A stretch of 64,000 bases of DNA from Oegoconia quadripuncta (Eukaryota; Arthropoda; Insecta; Lepidoptera; Autostichidae): assembly GCA_949316235.1 (NCBI GenBank), contig OX438750.1:1440501-1504500 (forward strand). The letters are read 5' to 3'. The first letter of the stretch is position 1. Each line of letters opens with the position of its first letter. Below are positions 24,601 to 32,012 of this stretch, one piece after another. The translations under genes were made by a program, and so were the position numbers. Below the pieces are notes generated by a model. The model did not search any database, was not told the DNA's origin, and saw only the letters and a list, made by a program, of their open reading frames with translations.

Positions 24601-26568
24601 ACATAAATATAAATATACAAAAGTGTTAGTACCAAACATCTTAATAACTATGTCAGTAAAATTTTTTTCAGTAAAATTTAAAATGCTCATTGGATGCCAC
24701 ATGCATCGACATCCAGTGAGCGAGAACAGGGCTGTCTAGTCTCTCGGCTATCACCCTCAGGAGACTGTTGTTACCGCCCCGCACCCGCTCCCTCAGAGAG
24801 GGAAATAATCTAGGTTTTCAATCCGCCCTGAATAGAATTCTCGATCAGTGTAATTCCATCCAAACCTGCAATCCACATATTGACATCTTCCACGACTCGT
24901 TTAGCAGCTTCAAACGAAAGCTGCAGACTTCGTCAATTAAGTAGCTATCAGATTATTATCGTTTGATCTCAATATTCATTAGGTTATGTTATTATTTGAT
25001 TATAGTAAGTGTTTTATAAATTGAATTAAACGACTATTAAAAATTTCCCATTCCTGAGTGTTATGGTCAAAAACACTGAGTTTTCCTATAAGAGCACTCA
25101 TTTTTACACTCAACTTTTTATTTTTTTTTATTTGTGGGTAAGTTTATCCTCGTCGCCACTGTGAAGTATGTGGATAAGTAAAACGACCGTCTCGTAATGC
25201 AGCTGGTTACTACTGTCTCACACAACACAGGCTTACATATACATGTGTGCGTTCGCATACATACACACCATATATACATCGTAATTGTCATATGTATTAG
25301 AAATAATTACATCTACAAATTTTCTGAAATTGTATAAATATATGTGATGTGGTTGTACTGCATATTCATCTCAATCTTGAGAACGGTTTATTAATATGGG
25401 CTTTGGACTGTTATATTGAGTCTTTTTTTTTGGGAAGGAGGAGAAATCCGTACTTTCGAGTCGACGTCACCTACAGCTAATATAAGCGCGAGGCTATGTC
25501 CACCCGAAGGTAGTGCCGGACTTGTACCTGCTAAAACTCCCCATTAGCTACCTATCACGACAACTCTCTGGAACTTGGGTGCACTACCTCAGAGGTGCTC
25601 TCCAGCTACCCGATACCTTGACTGCTGTTAGGATATCGGGCACTCTTTAAGTTCGACGATCGACTTTATATACCTATCCCTGCACGAGGTCCCAGCGGTC
25701 CTCGCTGCTCAACCTAAAGTCGCTCATGATGCTCTTCATGAATCTCGTTCCGATTCTGTTTGCAAACTCAGCACGCAGCGTGTCGAACTCTTGGCACTTG
25801 AAAAGTGTGTGCTCCGGAGTGTCGACTTGGTGACAAAACCAGCATTGTTCATCGGGGTGATTCCTGGATTCTTCTCAAGTAAGATACCAAAACTCCGTGA
25901 TGAAAAAGGGCTTGGGCCAGTGAAAATCAAAAGACCCGAACGGATAGATAGATCGGATATAAAAGTTCGGCTCCATTGGCTGATTCCCAGCTTTGTTGCT
26001 GGAGCTGTGCCACAGTTTCTTCTTTTCCAGAAGTTTTGCTGCGTCCGCCTTGTTTTTGGAGTTGTCCTTCAAAATTCGAGTACTTAAAACTCGATTGGGA
26101 CACGTTGTTTGTTTGAAATCCTTTATCACAAAAAAATTACACTAACATGATCAAAATATGCACTTGTACATTCGCTTTCGTGTTCGATTGGCAAAGGTTC
26201 TCCATTGAAGGCAGTTAATAAGTCGGTAACATACACTGACTATCAGTTGGCTACTAGTCTGACACAATCCACAGCACTGGGCCCATGTGGTGGATTAGGC
26301 CCAGATCCCCTCCCTGGCTGATGATCAAAATAAAAATCTAGAACTAAGTACAGCTGGGATTAATACAGCCAACCTTGGTATTAGATGGATAATTTTAATT
26401 TTGTATTTGTTTGGCAATTTTTATTTATTTAATGATCTCATATTTCAGGCGGACTGGGGCGACCAGATGCAACTAGATGAGGTTGTGAAAAAGCACGCAA
26501 ATTCACCGTCAGATTACTTTGAGTACTATAAGAATGCCAGAACACATTCTATGGGATACTATCTATAG
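6213..26568 (+). CDS. Omega-class glutathione S-transferase, Asn in place of the catalytic Cys
   Basis: Six exons join in phase: 6213-6240, 19112-19282, 21410-21576, 22467-22569, 23981-24114 and 26449-26568 (723 nt, 240 aa, the usual length). Every junction has GT..AG sites. The N-terminal thioredoxin-like domain (residues 20-100) contains [21 protein letters not shown] and the glutathione-binding [14 protein letters not shown] (Glu85-Ser86). The helical domain contains [12 protein letters not shown] and [14 protein letters not shown], typical of omega GSTs and insect pyrimidodiazepine-synthase-like proteins. Omega enzymes normally have CPY at the active site; here residue 29 is Asn (NPY), which predicts weak or no thiol-transferase activity. 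From memory, a silkworm omega paralogue (GSTO3) also has Asn there. Exon 1 was chosen by its phase-1 donor matching exon 2 and is the weakest part of the model, since the first intron is 12.9 kb. Expected cytosolic. Confidence 0.88.
6657..8165. other. Start of the long GST intron 1, no gene
   Basis: AT-rich intronic sequence. A CTATACAGGGTG string near 7358, seen again near 23577 and 47200, resembles the end of a dispersed transposon. No coding frame is supported. Confidence 0.4.
8178..8215. repeat. (ACAAAT)n tail at the LINE 3' end
   Basis: Roughly six hexamer units. Position and orientation fit the 3'-terminal repeats of the minus-strand LINE. Confidence 0.8.
8296..11181 (-). CDS. LINE ORF2: apurinic-type endonuclease plus reverse transcriptase
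   Basis: 961 aa, uninterrupted. The N-terminal EEP endonuclease shows LHQNIRG (about 9-15), the metal-binding Glu in LTEHF (44), GDFNVN (about 152) and SDHS (213). The reverse transcriptase follows with YRPIALL (519), FMDMSKAFD (588-596; first catalytic Asp), [14 protein letters not shown] (654-667) and the FADD box (685-688). A thumb-like [11 protein letters not shown] segment follows. The protein nicks target DNA and primes reverse transcription of its own RNA at that nick. All key residues visible by eye are kept, so it is probably catalytically competent. Start codon is 4 bp after the ORF1 stop, implying reinitiation or a similar mechanism. Confidence 0.95.
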   Translation of the reverse strand: MKVKTLNILHQNIRGVLNKCEEIDIVLEELAKNYEPIHILCLTEHFIMEGHEKNLIIMNFRLATSYCRKQKRGGACILTRNTILFKECHDINKLSINSVFECCAIEIVAHKLIVVCIYRTPKPSNFDIFTGQLELLLEKLSFIHNKKIVICGDFNVNLISRDRKALDFINLLCNYNFKLQFNEITRVESGTCIDNIAHNSRGCTGKILHLNLSDHSAQLLRYPIKKQHDITHWYVEVRDYSVENLTKFKSCLASLTFCEVYESIDANVAYNKFYEIFKQFYDLCFPIITIRVNSVRKAKWLTNSIKRSSKVKRKLYWEYKLAKEKINYVSKKIKYEQYAKILKKAIKRSRRIQSKNYIETAINKSKATWRIINNNKFTVPPNTITNIHYRNKILTSPKKIANAFNDTFINMVKNNYDNKYTDTTSTRKHNIDTIVNTIYLNKTTPKYINKLIAGLKNKHSVGYDGVATKVIKYCSEELSGILSYIINLSLDQGVFPDPLKITVVKPLFKKGNTTACENYRPIALLSVISKIWERVLFNNLQFFLEKYQILSKDQFAYRRGRSTNSAISELMYHITQCINDHIPITAIFMDMSKAFDFVDHKILLAKLYAYGIRGPAFKILKSYLTDRKQFTEVIWVNNKKTVTKVKSNLEYIEYGVPQGRILGPLLFLIYINDMPKSVDDKMILFADDSTTLIKFTFDDDYETKINLTLKKLIEWLKSNNLIINLEKTKSMQFRLWQSKEIPITVAYNGHTIKNVREIRFLGVILDSNMNWKPHIDYVCSRLSSFVFALRKVSQLASRKAALTAYHGCVASVLRYGIIHWGNAAAIHLLPLFRLQKKCVRAIVGASQTDTCRPLFKQLKILCLPSMYIFEVCLFVKGNLHYFDCKVNKKPRGRRNKLDIIPINKPKLEFYRKTLYVNGTKLYNHLPDNLKELNMKSFKTILHDILISNCFYNNDEFLEYKF
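11186..12592 (-). CDS. LINE ORF1: PHD finger, coiled coil and SGNH-esterase-like domain
   Basis: 468 aa. Residues 14-64 form a PHD-like zinc finger (CIKC..CSNC..HC..CNPC). Residues about 128-183 are a coiled coil ([26 protein letters not shown]... pattern), probably for multimerisation. Residues about 273-440 look like the SGNH-hydrolase-type esterase domain found in CR1-group ORF1 proteins, with Ser at ISNS (277-280), a GGG turn (304-306) and the block-III GEND motif (332-335). The nucleophile region is less canonical (no GDS), so enzymatic activity is uncertain. The protein likely binds the element RNA. Directly upstream of ORF2 on the same transcript. Confidence 0.88.
   Translation of the reverse strand: MKTDPTRYEMALSCIKCKKKITNNQYLTCSNCGQAYDIHCTTVSSPMFRLMKVSSKDNWKCNPCWSEQRKNKPTISGPLNATPKNNITARKKFVVNLSTSNSFTSLSEEELGDTLPLNRSLPDKLHYNQEQEIRELKDIVTQLQEKLESAENEIENLILENSKLQREISNQNIKINSLNEICKSTPKISTTKKRKLRKEFTRTTLDFSRTNEGDSIDLNTNLNSIAKSDTYPVTNKSQKSTHSNNDCNNLSSPSGTNLSFVNRNNEVATPKTNICLISNSTYNMRHAIERVFEDTKLCHYRKPGGGIHQLLEGLPTKLINYTLKDYCVIYIGENDFYCTTDYSSIVTYIREKLLNVQHTNIIICLPTYKVNNFSNIFNIRVEIFNNMLYHDNVAHQYAYILDTNLNLSYSNIMFSWTGKINRTGTNKIFEDLSCLIYDIEFKNMTIDMKPENINDVSNKSINNVVFFR
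12610..12780 (-). other. tRNA-like sequence at the 5' end of the LINE
   Basis: The minus strand contains GTGGTTCGATCCCATC, an almost perfect pol III B box, about 60 bp after GGCGATTTGGTCCCGTGG, which could be a tRNA acceptor/A-box side. It may be a SINE into which the LINE inserted, or part of the LINE 5' UTR. Confidence 0.35.
13178..13319 (+). repeat. tRNA-derived SINE, family A, 5' part (split copy)
   Basis: The tRNA-like head (GTTTGGTGTAGTGGTTAG ... GGTTGCGGGTTCAAATCCCG) is followed by the family body up to TTATGGATGTTTTTCATTTA. The 3' remainder is at 18302-18445. The two parts join to the same order as the intact copy at 33858. Confidence 0.85.
13571..13871 (+). repeat. 43-bp tandem repeat array, left part
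   Basis: Seven units start at 13571 and then every 43 bp. The conserved core is AAGCTACTTGACTTAACCGC followed by a variable half ending TGTTCC. The last two or three units are more diverged. Confidence 0.85.
14086..14520 (+). pseudogene. Jockey LINE ORF1, C-terminal fragment with zinc knuckles
   Basis: Reading from [13 protein letters not shown], two CCHC-type knuckles can be seen (CX2CX4HX4C, then [15 protein letters not shown]), as in Jockey-clade gag-like proteins. The frame has an in-frame TAA at 14261-14263, then continues through a polar region to TGA at 14518-14520, which overlaps the start of ORF2. The N-terminus is missing because of 5' truncation. Confidence 0.75.
14517..17189 (+). 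pseudogene. Jockey LINE ORF2 (endonuclease/reverse transcriptase), broken
   Basis: The frame is open from GTG 14517 (probably a mutated ATG; the expected overlap with the ORF1 stop is kept) to TGA at 16764-16766, 749 codons. Visible motifs are [14 protein letters not shown] and GGDWNAKH of the endonuclease, then [28 protein letters not shown] and the catalytic YADD at residues 666-669. After the TGA, where a Trp codon is expected, the same frame continues to TAG at 17064 and TGA at 17187. At least two nonsense changes make it inactive. Confidence 0.9.
17495..17640 (-). repeat. tRNA-like (SINE?) fragment
   Basis: On the minus strand GCGCGAGTTCGAATACCGGG resembles a pol III B box in an unusually GC-rich block between the LINE tail and the right-hand 43-bp array. 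Confidence 0.35.
17786..18129 (+). repeat. 43-bp tandem repeat array, right part
   Basis: Seven units start at 17829 and recur every 43 bp; a weaker unit starts at 17786. The core AGGCTAGTTGTATTAAGCGA is related to the left-array core and lies in the same orientation. Confidence 0.85.
18302..18445 (+). repeat. SINE family A, 3' part of the split copy
   Basis: Continues the copy begun at 13178: ATGAACCATCTGGTATCCAC, then ACTAGATGGCGTTGTGTG, then a TTTATT-rich tail. Confidence 0.85.
18970..19085 (-). repeat. SINE family C, 3' fragment
   Basis: Matches the reverse complement of the family-C body (GCACTTGACCTCAATCACAC ... GGCTAT). It ends 27 bp before GST exon 2. Confidence 0.7.
19295..19500. 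repeat. Dispersed repeat related to 27860-28150 and 45913-46060
   Basis: A poly-T run is followed by GGGAAACGAGCAAGAGGCGC, CACCTGATGG and GTTGCCGGCC blocks. These recur in the other two copies. It starts 13 bp after the GST exon 2 donor. Confidence 0.65.
19945..20340 (-). pseudogene. LINE ORF2 C-terminal fragment, frameshifted
   Basis: The minus strand reads [11 protein letters not shown], then after a frameshift [19 protein letters not shown], ending NRRQ* near 20045. The Cys-rich C-terminal motif followed by charged sequence is typical of R1/Jockey-like LINEs. The flanking 19945-20040 looks like its 3' UTR. Confidence 0.6.
20349..20546. mobile_element. MITE with about 50-bp terminal inverted repeats
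   Basis: The left arm begins TTGTAACGTGACGGTATTGC and runs to 20399; the right arm (20497-20546) is its near-perfect reverse complement. The interior is purine/pyrimidine-rich and asymmetric. A second, truncated copy lies at 60447-60565. Confidence 0.9.
20690..20835. repeat. Dispersed repeat, inverted relative to 34258-34400
   Basis: Shares GGCAGTCCCATCGTGCC and GAGACACCGATGA with the reverse complement of 34258-34400. Likely LINE 3' UTR material. Confidence 0.5.
21071..21388 (+). repeat. SINE family C, full copy
   Basis: tRNA-like head GCCTCCGTGGCTCAATG with B box GGGCTCGATCTCCAGC, body TTGGTGGTAGGGCATTTTAA, end GTGCATTAAAAAAA. Its 3' end is about 20 bp from the acceptor of GST exon 3. Confidence 0.9.
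21765..22000 (-). repeat. SINE family A copy
   Basis: Reverse complement of the family: tail and ACAGCACCATCTAGCTCC on the left, B box GGGATTCGAACCCACGACC and CACTACACCAAACAG on the right. It lies in GST intron 3. Confidence 0.85.
22340..22448 (+). repeat. SINE family B, 3' fragment
   Basis: Contains GGGACTAGATGATTGGTGTA, the family-B 3' signature also seen at 42820 and 45705. It ends just before GST exon 4. Confidence 0.75.
23428..23522. mobile_element. 95-bp MITE
   Basis: The left end GTACAGTCAGCTGCATTGAA and the right end are inverted repeats of about 27 bp with a short interior. Confidence 0.8.
23785..23915. repeat. AAT-type microsatellite
   Basis: Runs of AAT/AATAAT with interruptions over about 130 bp, just before GST exon 5. 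Confidence 0.85.
24526..24830 (-). pseudogene. Retrotransposon 3' fragment with coding C-terminus and GAAA-type tail
   Basis: The minus strand encodes [20 protein letters not shown] through to HFKFY*, then a UTR and a (TTTC)n tail at 24526-24550. A LINE C-terminus is likely; the clade is not recognised. Confidence 0.5.
24833..24960 (+). pseudogene. Short LINE C-terminal fragment
   Basis: The plus strand reads [20 protein letters not shown] and continues [11 protein letters not shown], ending at 24942-24944, like the last residues of a LINE ORF2. Weak evidence. Confidence 0.3.
25674..26130 (-). pseudogene. R1-like LINE ORF2 C-terminal fragment
   Basis: On the minus strand [17 protein letters not shown] forms the CCHC motif typical of the C-terminus of R1-group LINEs, followed by EFDTLRAEF and RWDLVQG*, with the stop at 25674-25676. 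Upstream sequence to 26130 is probably the decayed preceding part. It lies in GST intron 5. Confidence 0.65.
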
Positions 26569-26861
26569 ATTGGAGTTATTTGATCGGGTCAAGATATATA
26601 TTATATATTTTATTAGTACTAATAACTATTTCTAGTAAGTCACGTAGATGTGCACCAAGCTTAAAATTAATAATGTTACGAAAATATATCCATGAAAATT
26701 TTTGACTCGGAAAAGTAAATTTAGTCAAGACAAAACTCGGAATATATAATTGAACACGCAAACGTTGATTAAAACCTACTGGGAGTCACATTTATACGCC
26801 ACATGAAGGTATTACCATCGACTTTATATACCTTTCAAAAATAATAACTAATATTATTTAA

Positions 26862-26892
26862 AATAAACCACATTTTATTTTAGTAAAATAAA
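26862..26892 (+). terminator. Candidate polyadenylation signals of the GST gene
   Basis: AATAAA occurs at 26862-26867 and 26887-26892, about 300 bp after the stop codon. These are the clearest AATAAA sites I see there; AT-richness makes chance matches likely. Confidence 0.4.
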
Positions 26893-26899
26893 CTGTATT

Positions 26900-27855
26900 A
26901 ATGAACCGGGTATCAACCCGACTAAAGGCGAAAAACGACGCTTGTATTTTTGGAGCTCAATTCATAGATTAAATCTTAGGGGTCGGGTGGTTTACTACTG
27001 AATTGTGTTAGGTTTCCTTATCGCCCTTGGTCAGTTCGATTGCCGGATTGAAGAGGTGTTTTTTAATCTGCAGTATTTTTCTGTAGTCAGTAGAAATGAG
27101 TTCCCCTTTAAATGTAAAAATATTATATTTTCGAAATTTTAAAATAACAACATTAGAAACTGATGTCTTCTGTATCCTGTTATTTAAAAGGTACCTAGAC
27201 GGCTGAAAGGTATATGGTTTTTCTGAATCATTGTATCCTCGATATTTGTTTTGACAGACAGAGGTTGTATCTACAGTACTCTTTAAAACCGTTGTAGTAC
27301 CTTATGCGTAGACGGACTAAATGTCATCTTTATTCGCTTTATGCCTAGGACGTTGTTTGCCTATTTTACTAAATTGACATATATAGGTAATAGTTTAAAT
27401 TAAATGGCCGAATATAGTACTATGTGTATTTTCAGTAAAATATCATGAAATTGGTGAATTACCTATTGTAGTGCAATGTCTTTTAAAAATAGGTGTCATT
27501 ATCATAACTCAGTTTAGATATAGGTAATTATGAGAGCGTAACTAGGAGTCTTAAAGTTTCTGATTTTTTGTAGAAGGATGGAGTACTCATCAGTAATAGA
27601 ATAAAAATTATTTTCTCACCATTCTATACCTTGCTTTAGGTCTAGTATAGGTATTTAGTGATAAAACCTACAATATTAAATTAAAGTTACCACTGTGAAC
27701 TTTATTATGTTGTAGAAGATGCTAAGATCTTCTAAAACGATTTTCTGAAAAAAATATCAATTCTAAAAATTGTTTATTAATTCAAGATATTTTATTGCCC
27801 TAGGTGAAATGTTTTAAAATATGAAAAAACTAATTGATGGATTTTTTGAAAATAA
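26900..27855. other. Intergenic, nothing recognised
   Basis: AT-rich sequence between the GST 3' end and a dispersed repeat. No coding frame or inverted repeat was noticed. Confidence 0.4.
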
Positions 27856-27859
27856 TTAC

Positions 27860-28150
27860 AGGAGTTCTAAGAGGCCCACCTTCCAGTCTCTCTCCAGAAT
27901 GGTAGCGGTATTTAAAGAGTTAGTACCCCAGGAGGGTACCAGCACTATTAGTGCTGGAGAATCCCTCATCGCTCAGGCTGCCCTACTTATTCTGGGGTGG
28001 ACACCTTCCTCAAAGGCCGGCAACGTATCCGTGACCCTTTTGGTGTTGCGGGTGTCCATGGGCGGCGGTGATTGCTTTCCATCAGGTGACCCGCATGCTC
28101 GTTTGCCGCCCTCTCATATAAAAAAAAGTTCTAAGTATATTCTCCGACGC
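27860..28150 (+). repeat. Dispersed repeat (LINE 3' region?)
   Basis: The end CATGGGCGGCGGTGATTGC through CGTTTGCCGCCCTCTCATAT recurs in reverse complement at 45913-46060. An open frame of 117 codons crosses it but is not expected to be a gene. Confidence 0.65.
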
Positions 28151-28199
28151 AATGAAATCCACAGTGGTAGGTAATTTAATTTTAATAGTACGTTTTATT

Positions 28200-29990
28200 A
28201 CTAAATAGCTATATTATATCTAAAGCCATCCATCGATTTGTTACAATATATTTTTCTCCATCCCTGTGGAAAAAATTACGGCCTTTAAGATTATAGAAAG
28301 TTACTTAATGGAGTATAGAAAATTATTAAAAATAGTTACATTTATTAGATATAAAATATTAGGTAGATTTGCTGCTGAAAGTATATCAGCAACACTTTTG
28401 TACCAGCTTACATAAAGTTTGTTTTCCGAATCATCATTATTAAAATTTTAATCAAGCATTTGTATAGTGACTTGATATATAAAAAAGAGATACTATTTTT
28501 GTAACCATTTTTGTTCCATCGTAGACCTTATCTCGACATTAGTCCAGATTAAGGTCAAGAGCGATCCCATTCTAATTAAAAAAAAAAAAAAAAAAACATT
28601 TTTTTTAGTAAATCCGTCCGTTTTTTTTTACATTTTTATAGAATTCTACCAAAATAATTAGCTACAGTTGATTCTATACGTAATAATTCCAATTCATTAT
28701 AATACGATTCTATTTTTGAAACTATTCAGCGCGGGAACGCCGCTTGCCTGTTGGGCACAATGCCGCCTCGAGGAGATGCGCTAGATGGAATATTTTACCT
28801 ATGATTGAATTGTTATTGTTATTTATTTGAGAAATTTATTGACATGTAATTTGTATCTTAGAAAATTATATTATAGATTGTACAATAATATATATAAATT
28901 AATTGTAGCTAATATTTTTGAAACTGATAATATTAAAAATATATTTCTAAATAAAAAGCAATCGGTGTATTTCGATCTACCTGATTTATAGAGGATTATA
29001 ATTTTTACAATTTTTTTTGCAAGTGCACAGTGTATTTTGTTGTTAGGGTGGACCCACTTGTTTGGGCGTGAGCATTAAAATTGCTAAGTTAAATACGGGA
29101 TATCCCTTTTATTATATTATTTTTTATTGAAAATAACCATAATCTAATTTACGATTACGATAACAAAAAAGTGAGATAAACGATCATTGTAAGTCACTCA
29201 TTCACTCGCCGGTATTAATAATAATAAAATAATTAATGATTAAAATACGACACTTCGTAGTATTGATTTCGGCAAATTAAGGGACACATAAAATTCCTAC
29301 TAGACCTTTTTTTGTAGATAAAAACCAGTCGTCGTATCCCATGAAATGCGAGACATTTGGTCATGCTATTTGTGGTACAAAAGTAGATATTGAGATATAC
29401 TCCGCTTTATAGTACACAAATTAACATTTAATAATCAAGCATTTAACACTTATATCACAATTCTAGTTCGTTCTAGCAAAAGTACTTAATTATAATAAAA
29501 TATTTTTTGTATGTATTTAGTATTAGTGGTCTAGGTATAAAATTAAAATAAGTTTTGCACTGTAAAGCGAAATTCCAATACGCTTTTTATGTAAAATGTT
29601 ACCGTCTTTATTTTTTACAACTAGTTATTTTTATTTACTTATTATTAGAAGAGATTTTTTTTTGTTAAGCATAGATACCTATTCCGAAAGTTTTTAATGT
29701 ATATATTTCATTTGGAAAGTGTTCAATTATTATTTACTTAATTTAAGAAAAATAAAATCATTTATGATCACAACAGTATTTTTATAATTTAACGACAAAC
29801 TGAACGCCCTTGATACAGCAATCCAAAAACACTAAGTGTGCAAGCAAGCAAAGCGAACAAAGCAAACTTACACATAGGAAAGTCATAATTTTCTCCACAA
29901 GTAGTGCAGCCAAACATACGTTTCGAGTACTTAAGTTTTGTAACTAAGTAAAAATCTAGGGGTACCGAAAGACACAGTTCTGGATCCTAC
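28200..29990. other. Intergenic AT-rich stretch
   Basis: No supported gene. Contains an A-run (28579-28598) and a short GC-rich island near 28725-28790. Confidence 0.4.
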
Positions 29991-29999
29991 TGTCTATGC

Positions 30000-30100
30000 A
30001 TCTTCAAGTGCTGGGTGAATAAGCATCTAATGAAATCCCGTGCTTCATCTTCGACCACATTGTCACTTTCCATCAGGTAGGATTATGGTGAAACCCGTAG
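30000..30100. repeat. Dispersed repeat, inverted relative to 36345-36520
   Basis: GTGCTTCATCTTC and TCACTTTCCATCAGGT blocks match the reverse complement of 36345-36440. Confidence 0.5.
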
Positions 30101-30633
30101 TCAGTCAAAGAAAAAAAAATCCGGTGGTGATGCCTTTCGGAACATATCGGTGGAATGTACTCACCCAAATGATGAAGCCAGGGGGGGCACACTTCAAATG
30201 TCATCAATTTTCATAGCAGACTACGACCTCTGAACTGCGGTTGATGAACTAACCGTTATTAGTGTTCTGTGGCAGCAGCCGCCATCTTACCGGTGGGTGA
30301 TGTCATGTCGAGCTCTCAGTCAACGTCGATTTCCTTTTGAAAGTTTTTGTAAAAGTTCAGATTTTTGTTAATTTGTTGTTTGTTTTTGTTATACTTGCTT
30401 TTCATAGCTAATAATTAGTTATGAGAAATAAAAATTTCCTCATAAACAACAATACCTATTTCTAAACCCAGTTTCTACCTATAATAATATAATCAGTGTA
30501 CGTAGGTATGTATAGATAGATTTAATTCCTCAACCAATCGCTGGCAGCAGCACTGTCTATACATGCAACTTTAACCACTGAGTTGCCACTCTTTCTCGGT
30601 AAATAGTTACTATACTCTTTGGATGAAGCATGC

Positions 30634-30785
30634 GAATGAGATAATAATAAATAAATAAATAAATAAATGTCCTTGACATACACACAGCGCCATCTAGTTC
30701 CACTTTAAGCAACTATAGGCTTGTGTTGTGGATACCAGATGGTTGATATACTACATAAATACATACATATTTTTTTAATAATAAT
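30634..30785 (-). repeat. SINE family A, 3' fragment
   Basis: (AAAT)n tail, then CACACAGCGCCATCTAGTTC and GTGGATACCAGATGGTTGAT. The head is missing. A family-C SINE follows directly. Confidence 0.8.
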
Positions 30786-30791
30786 AACATT

Positions 30792-31125
30792 CGCCTCCGT
30801 GGCTCAATGTAAACAACATTGGGTTTACGATTCGGAGGTCGCGGGTTCGATCCCCAGCGGGGTACATGTTTAAGTACTCGGTTTTGTTGGTGGTAGGGCA
30901 TTTTAAATGTCCACCTGGCTAGCTACCACCATCTTATCTAAATCTGCCGCCAAGCAGCAATGTTAATGGCATTGTTGTGTTCCGGTTGTCAGAGATAAGA
31001 TAGCCAGTCCCCCAAATGTGTTGGGGTTTCCGGGCCAGTACGCTTCCACCTTCGACCCCATCTTCACTTAACAACAGGTGTGATTGAGGTCAAGTATGAA
31101 CCCGTCGTGCATAAAAAAAAAAAAA
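30792..31125 (+). repeat. SINE family C, full copy
   Basis: The best-preserved copy: head CGCCTCCGTGGCTCAATGTA, B box GCGGGTTCGATCCCCAGC, body with TTAGTTGTC-type blocks, 3' end GTGCATAAAAAAAA. Confidence 0.92.
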
Positions 31126-31264
31126 CGTTGAATCGTCAATCACAAAATCTACCGATTTTTTTTAATTTTTTAGACATAACTACTATACCTTACTCATAAA
31201 TTTGGGTTTTTCCGTCTACTATATTTTAGTACATGCAAGTAACTTAGTACTCAGAAAAAGGAAC

Positions 31265-31380
31265 TATTATTATTATTAAATTCTTTATTGCACTCAAAAA
31301 TAAAATACAAAGAAATTTAACATAGATGATGAAGTGTACAAAGGCGATCTTATCGCTGATAGCGATTTATTCTATTATTA
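31265..31380 (-). repeat. LINE 3' end (CR1-like)
   Basis: ATTATTATT, TTCTTTATTGCA and GGCGATCTTATCGCTGATAG resemble the 3' end of a lepidopteran CR1-type LINE in minus orientation. Confidence 0.4.
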
Positions 31381-31614
31381 TTGTTATTATTATCGTTAGG
31401 TTACTAGTTCGGTAGTGTCCGAGCGGGTTGTGTGCATTTGTATGCTAAGATTTGTGATTTAGGCCGTAAAATAATCTTTAAAAATAAAACGGAGTTTCCT
31501 TTTAGTTTGCTATCTTCCTACATTCCATTGGTATGATTTACTTCTTTATTTTCTGAATGTATATAAAATGGGATTGCATACATAAGGATTGATTTATTTT
31601 GTTAGTAAGACATT

Positions 31615-31763
31615 ACGCGCCGTATTACTAAATAATCTATCTTGGGATTGCTATCGCGTCTCAGTCGCAACATTATTTTTCCGTTACTGTTTTAACATGC
31701 TACAGATTCTCAAGCATCAACTTATGGTCATCTCAATCTTGAGAACGGTTTAATACGGGCCTA
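31615..31763. mobile_element. Short inverted-repeat element of the TCAAGATTGAGA type
   Basis: The left GCCGTATTACTAAATAATCT and right end (CTTGAGAACGGTTTAATACGGGC) are imperfect inverted repeats. They resemble the ends of the elements at 47359 and 62289. Confidence 0.5.
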
Positions 31764-32012
31764 AATAAGACATCCTGTATGTATAACATTCGGGAGGATT
31801 ATTCTTCTGAGATTGAGATTTGTCTTATGGTTTTCCCGCCAATGGCGCTAACCCAATTCACAAAAAACGCGCCATACCTGCACGTCAACAATTTCGACGA
31901 TGTTTCCAAACGAAACGTCAAACTTCAATCAAACTCGTCAAAATTCCGATTCCGCAAAATTTTTCGCAAAAACATTTATTTCTCGGCCCGTTAAAATTAT
32001 ATCGCATACAAA

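Noticed and set aside
27821..28174. 117-aa open frame
   Set aside because: It lies in a dispersed repeat also found at 19295 and 45913 and has no recognisable domain.
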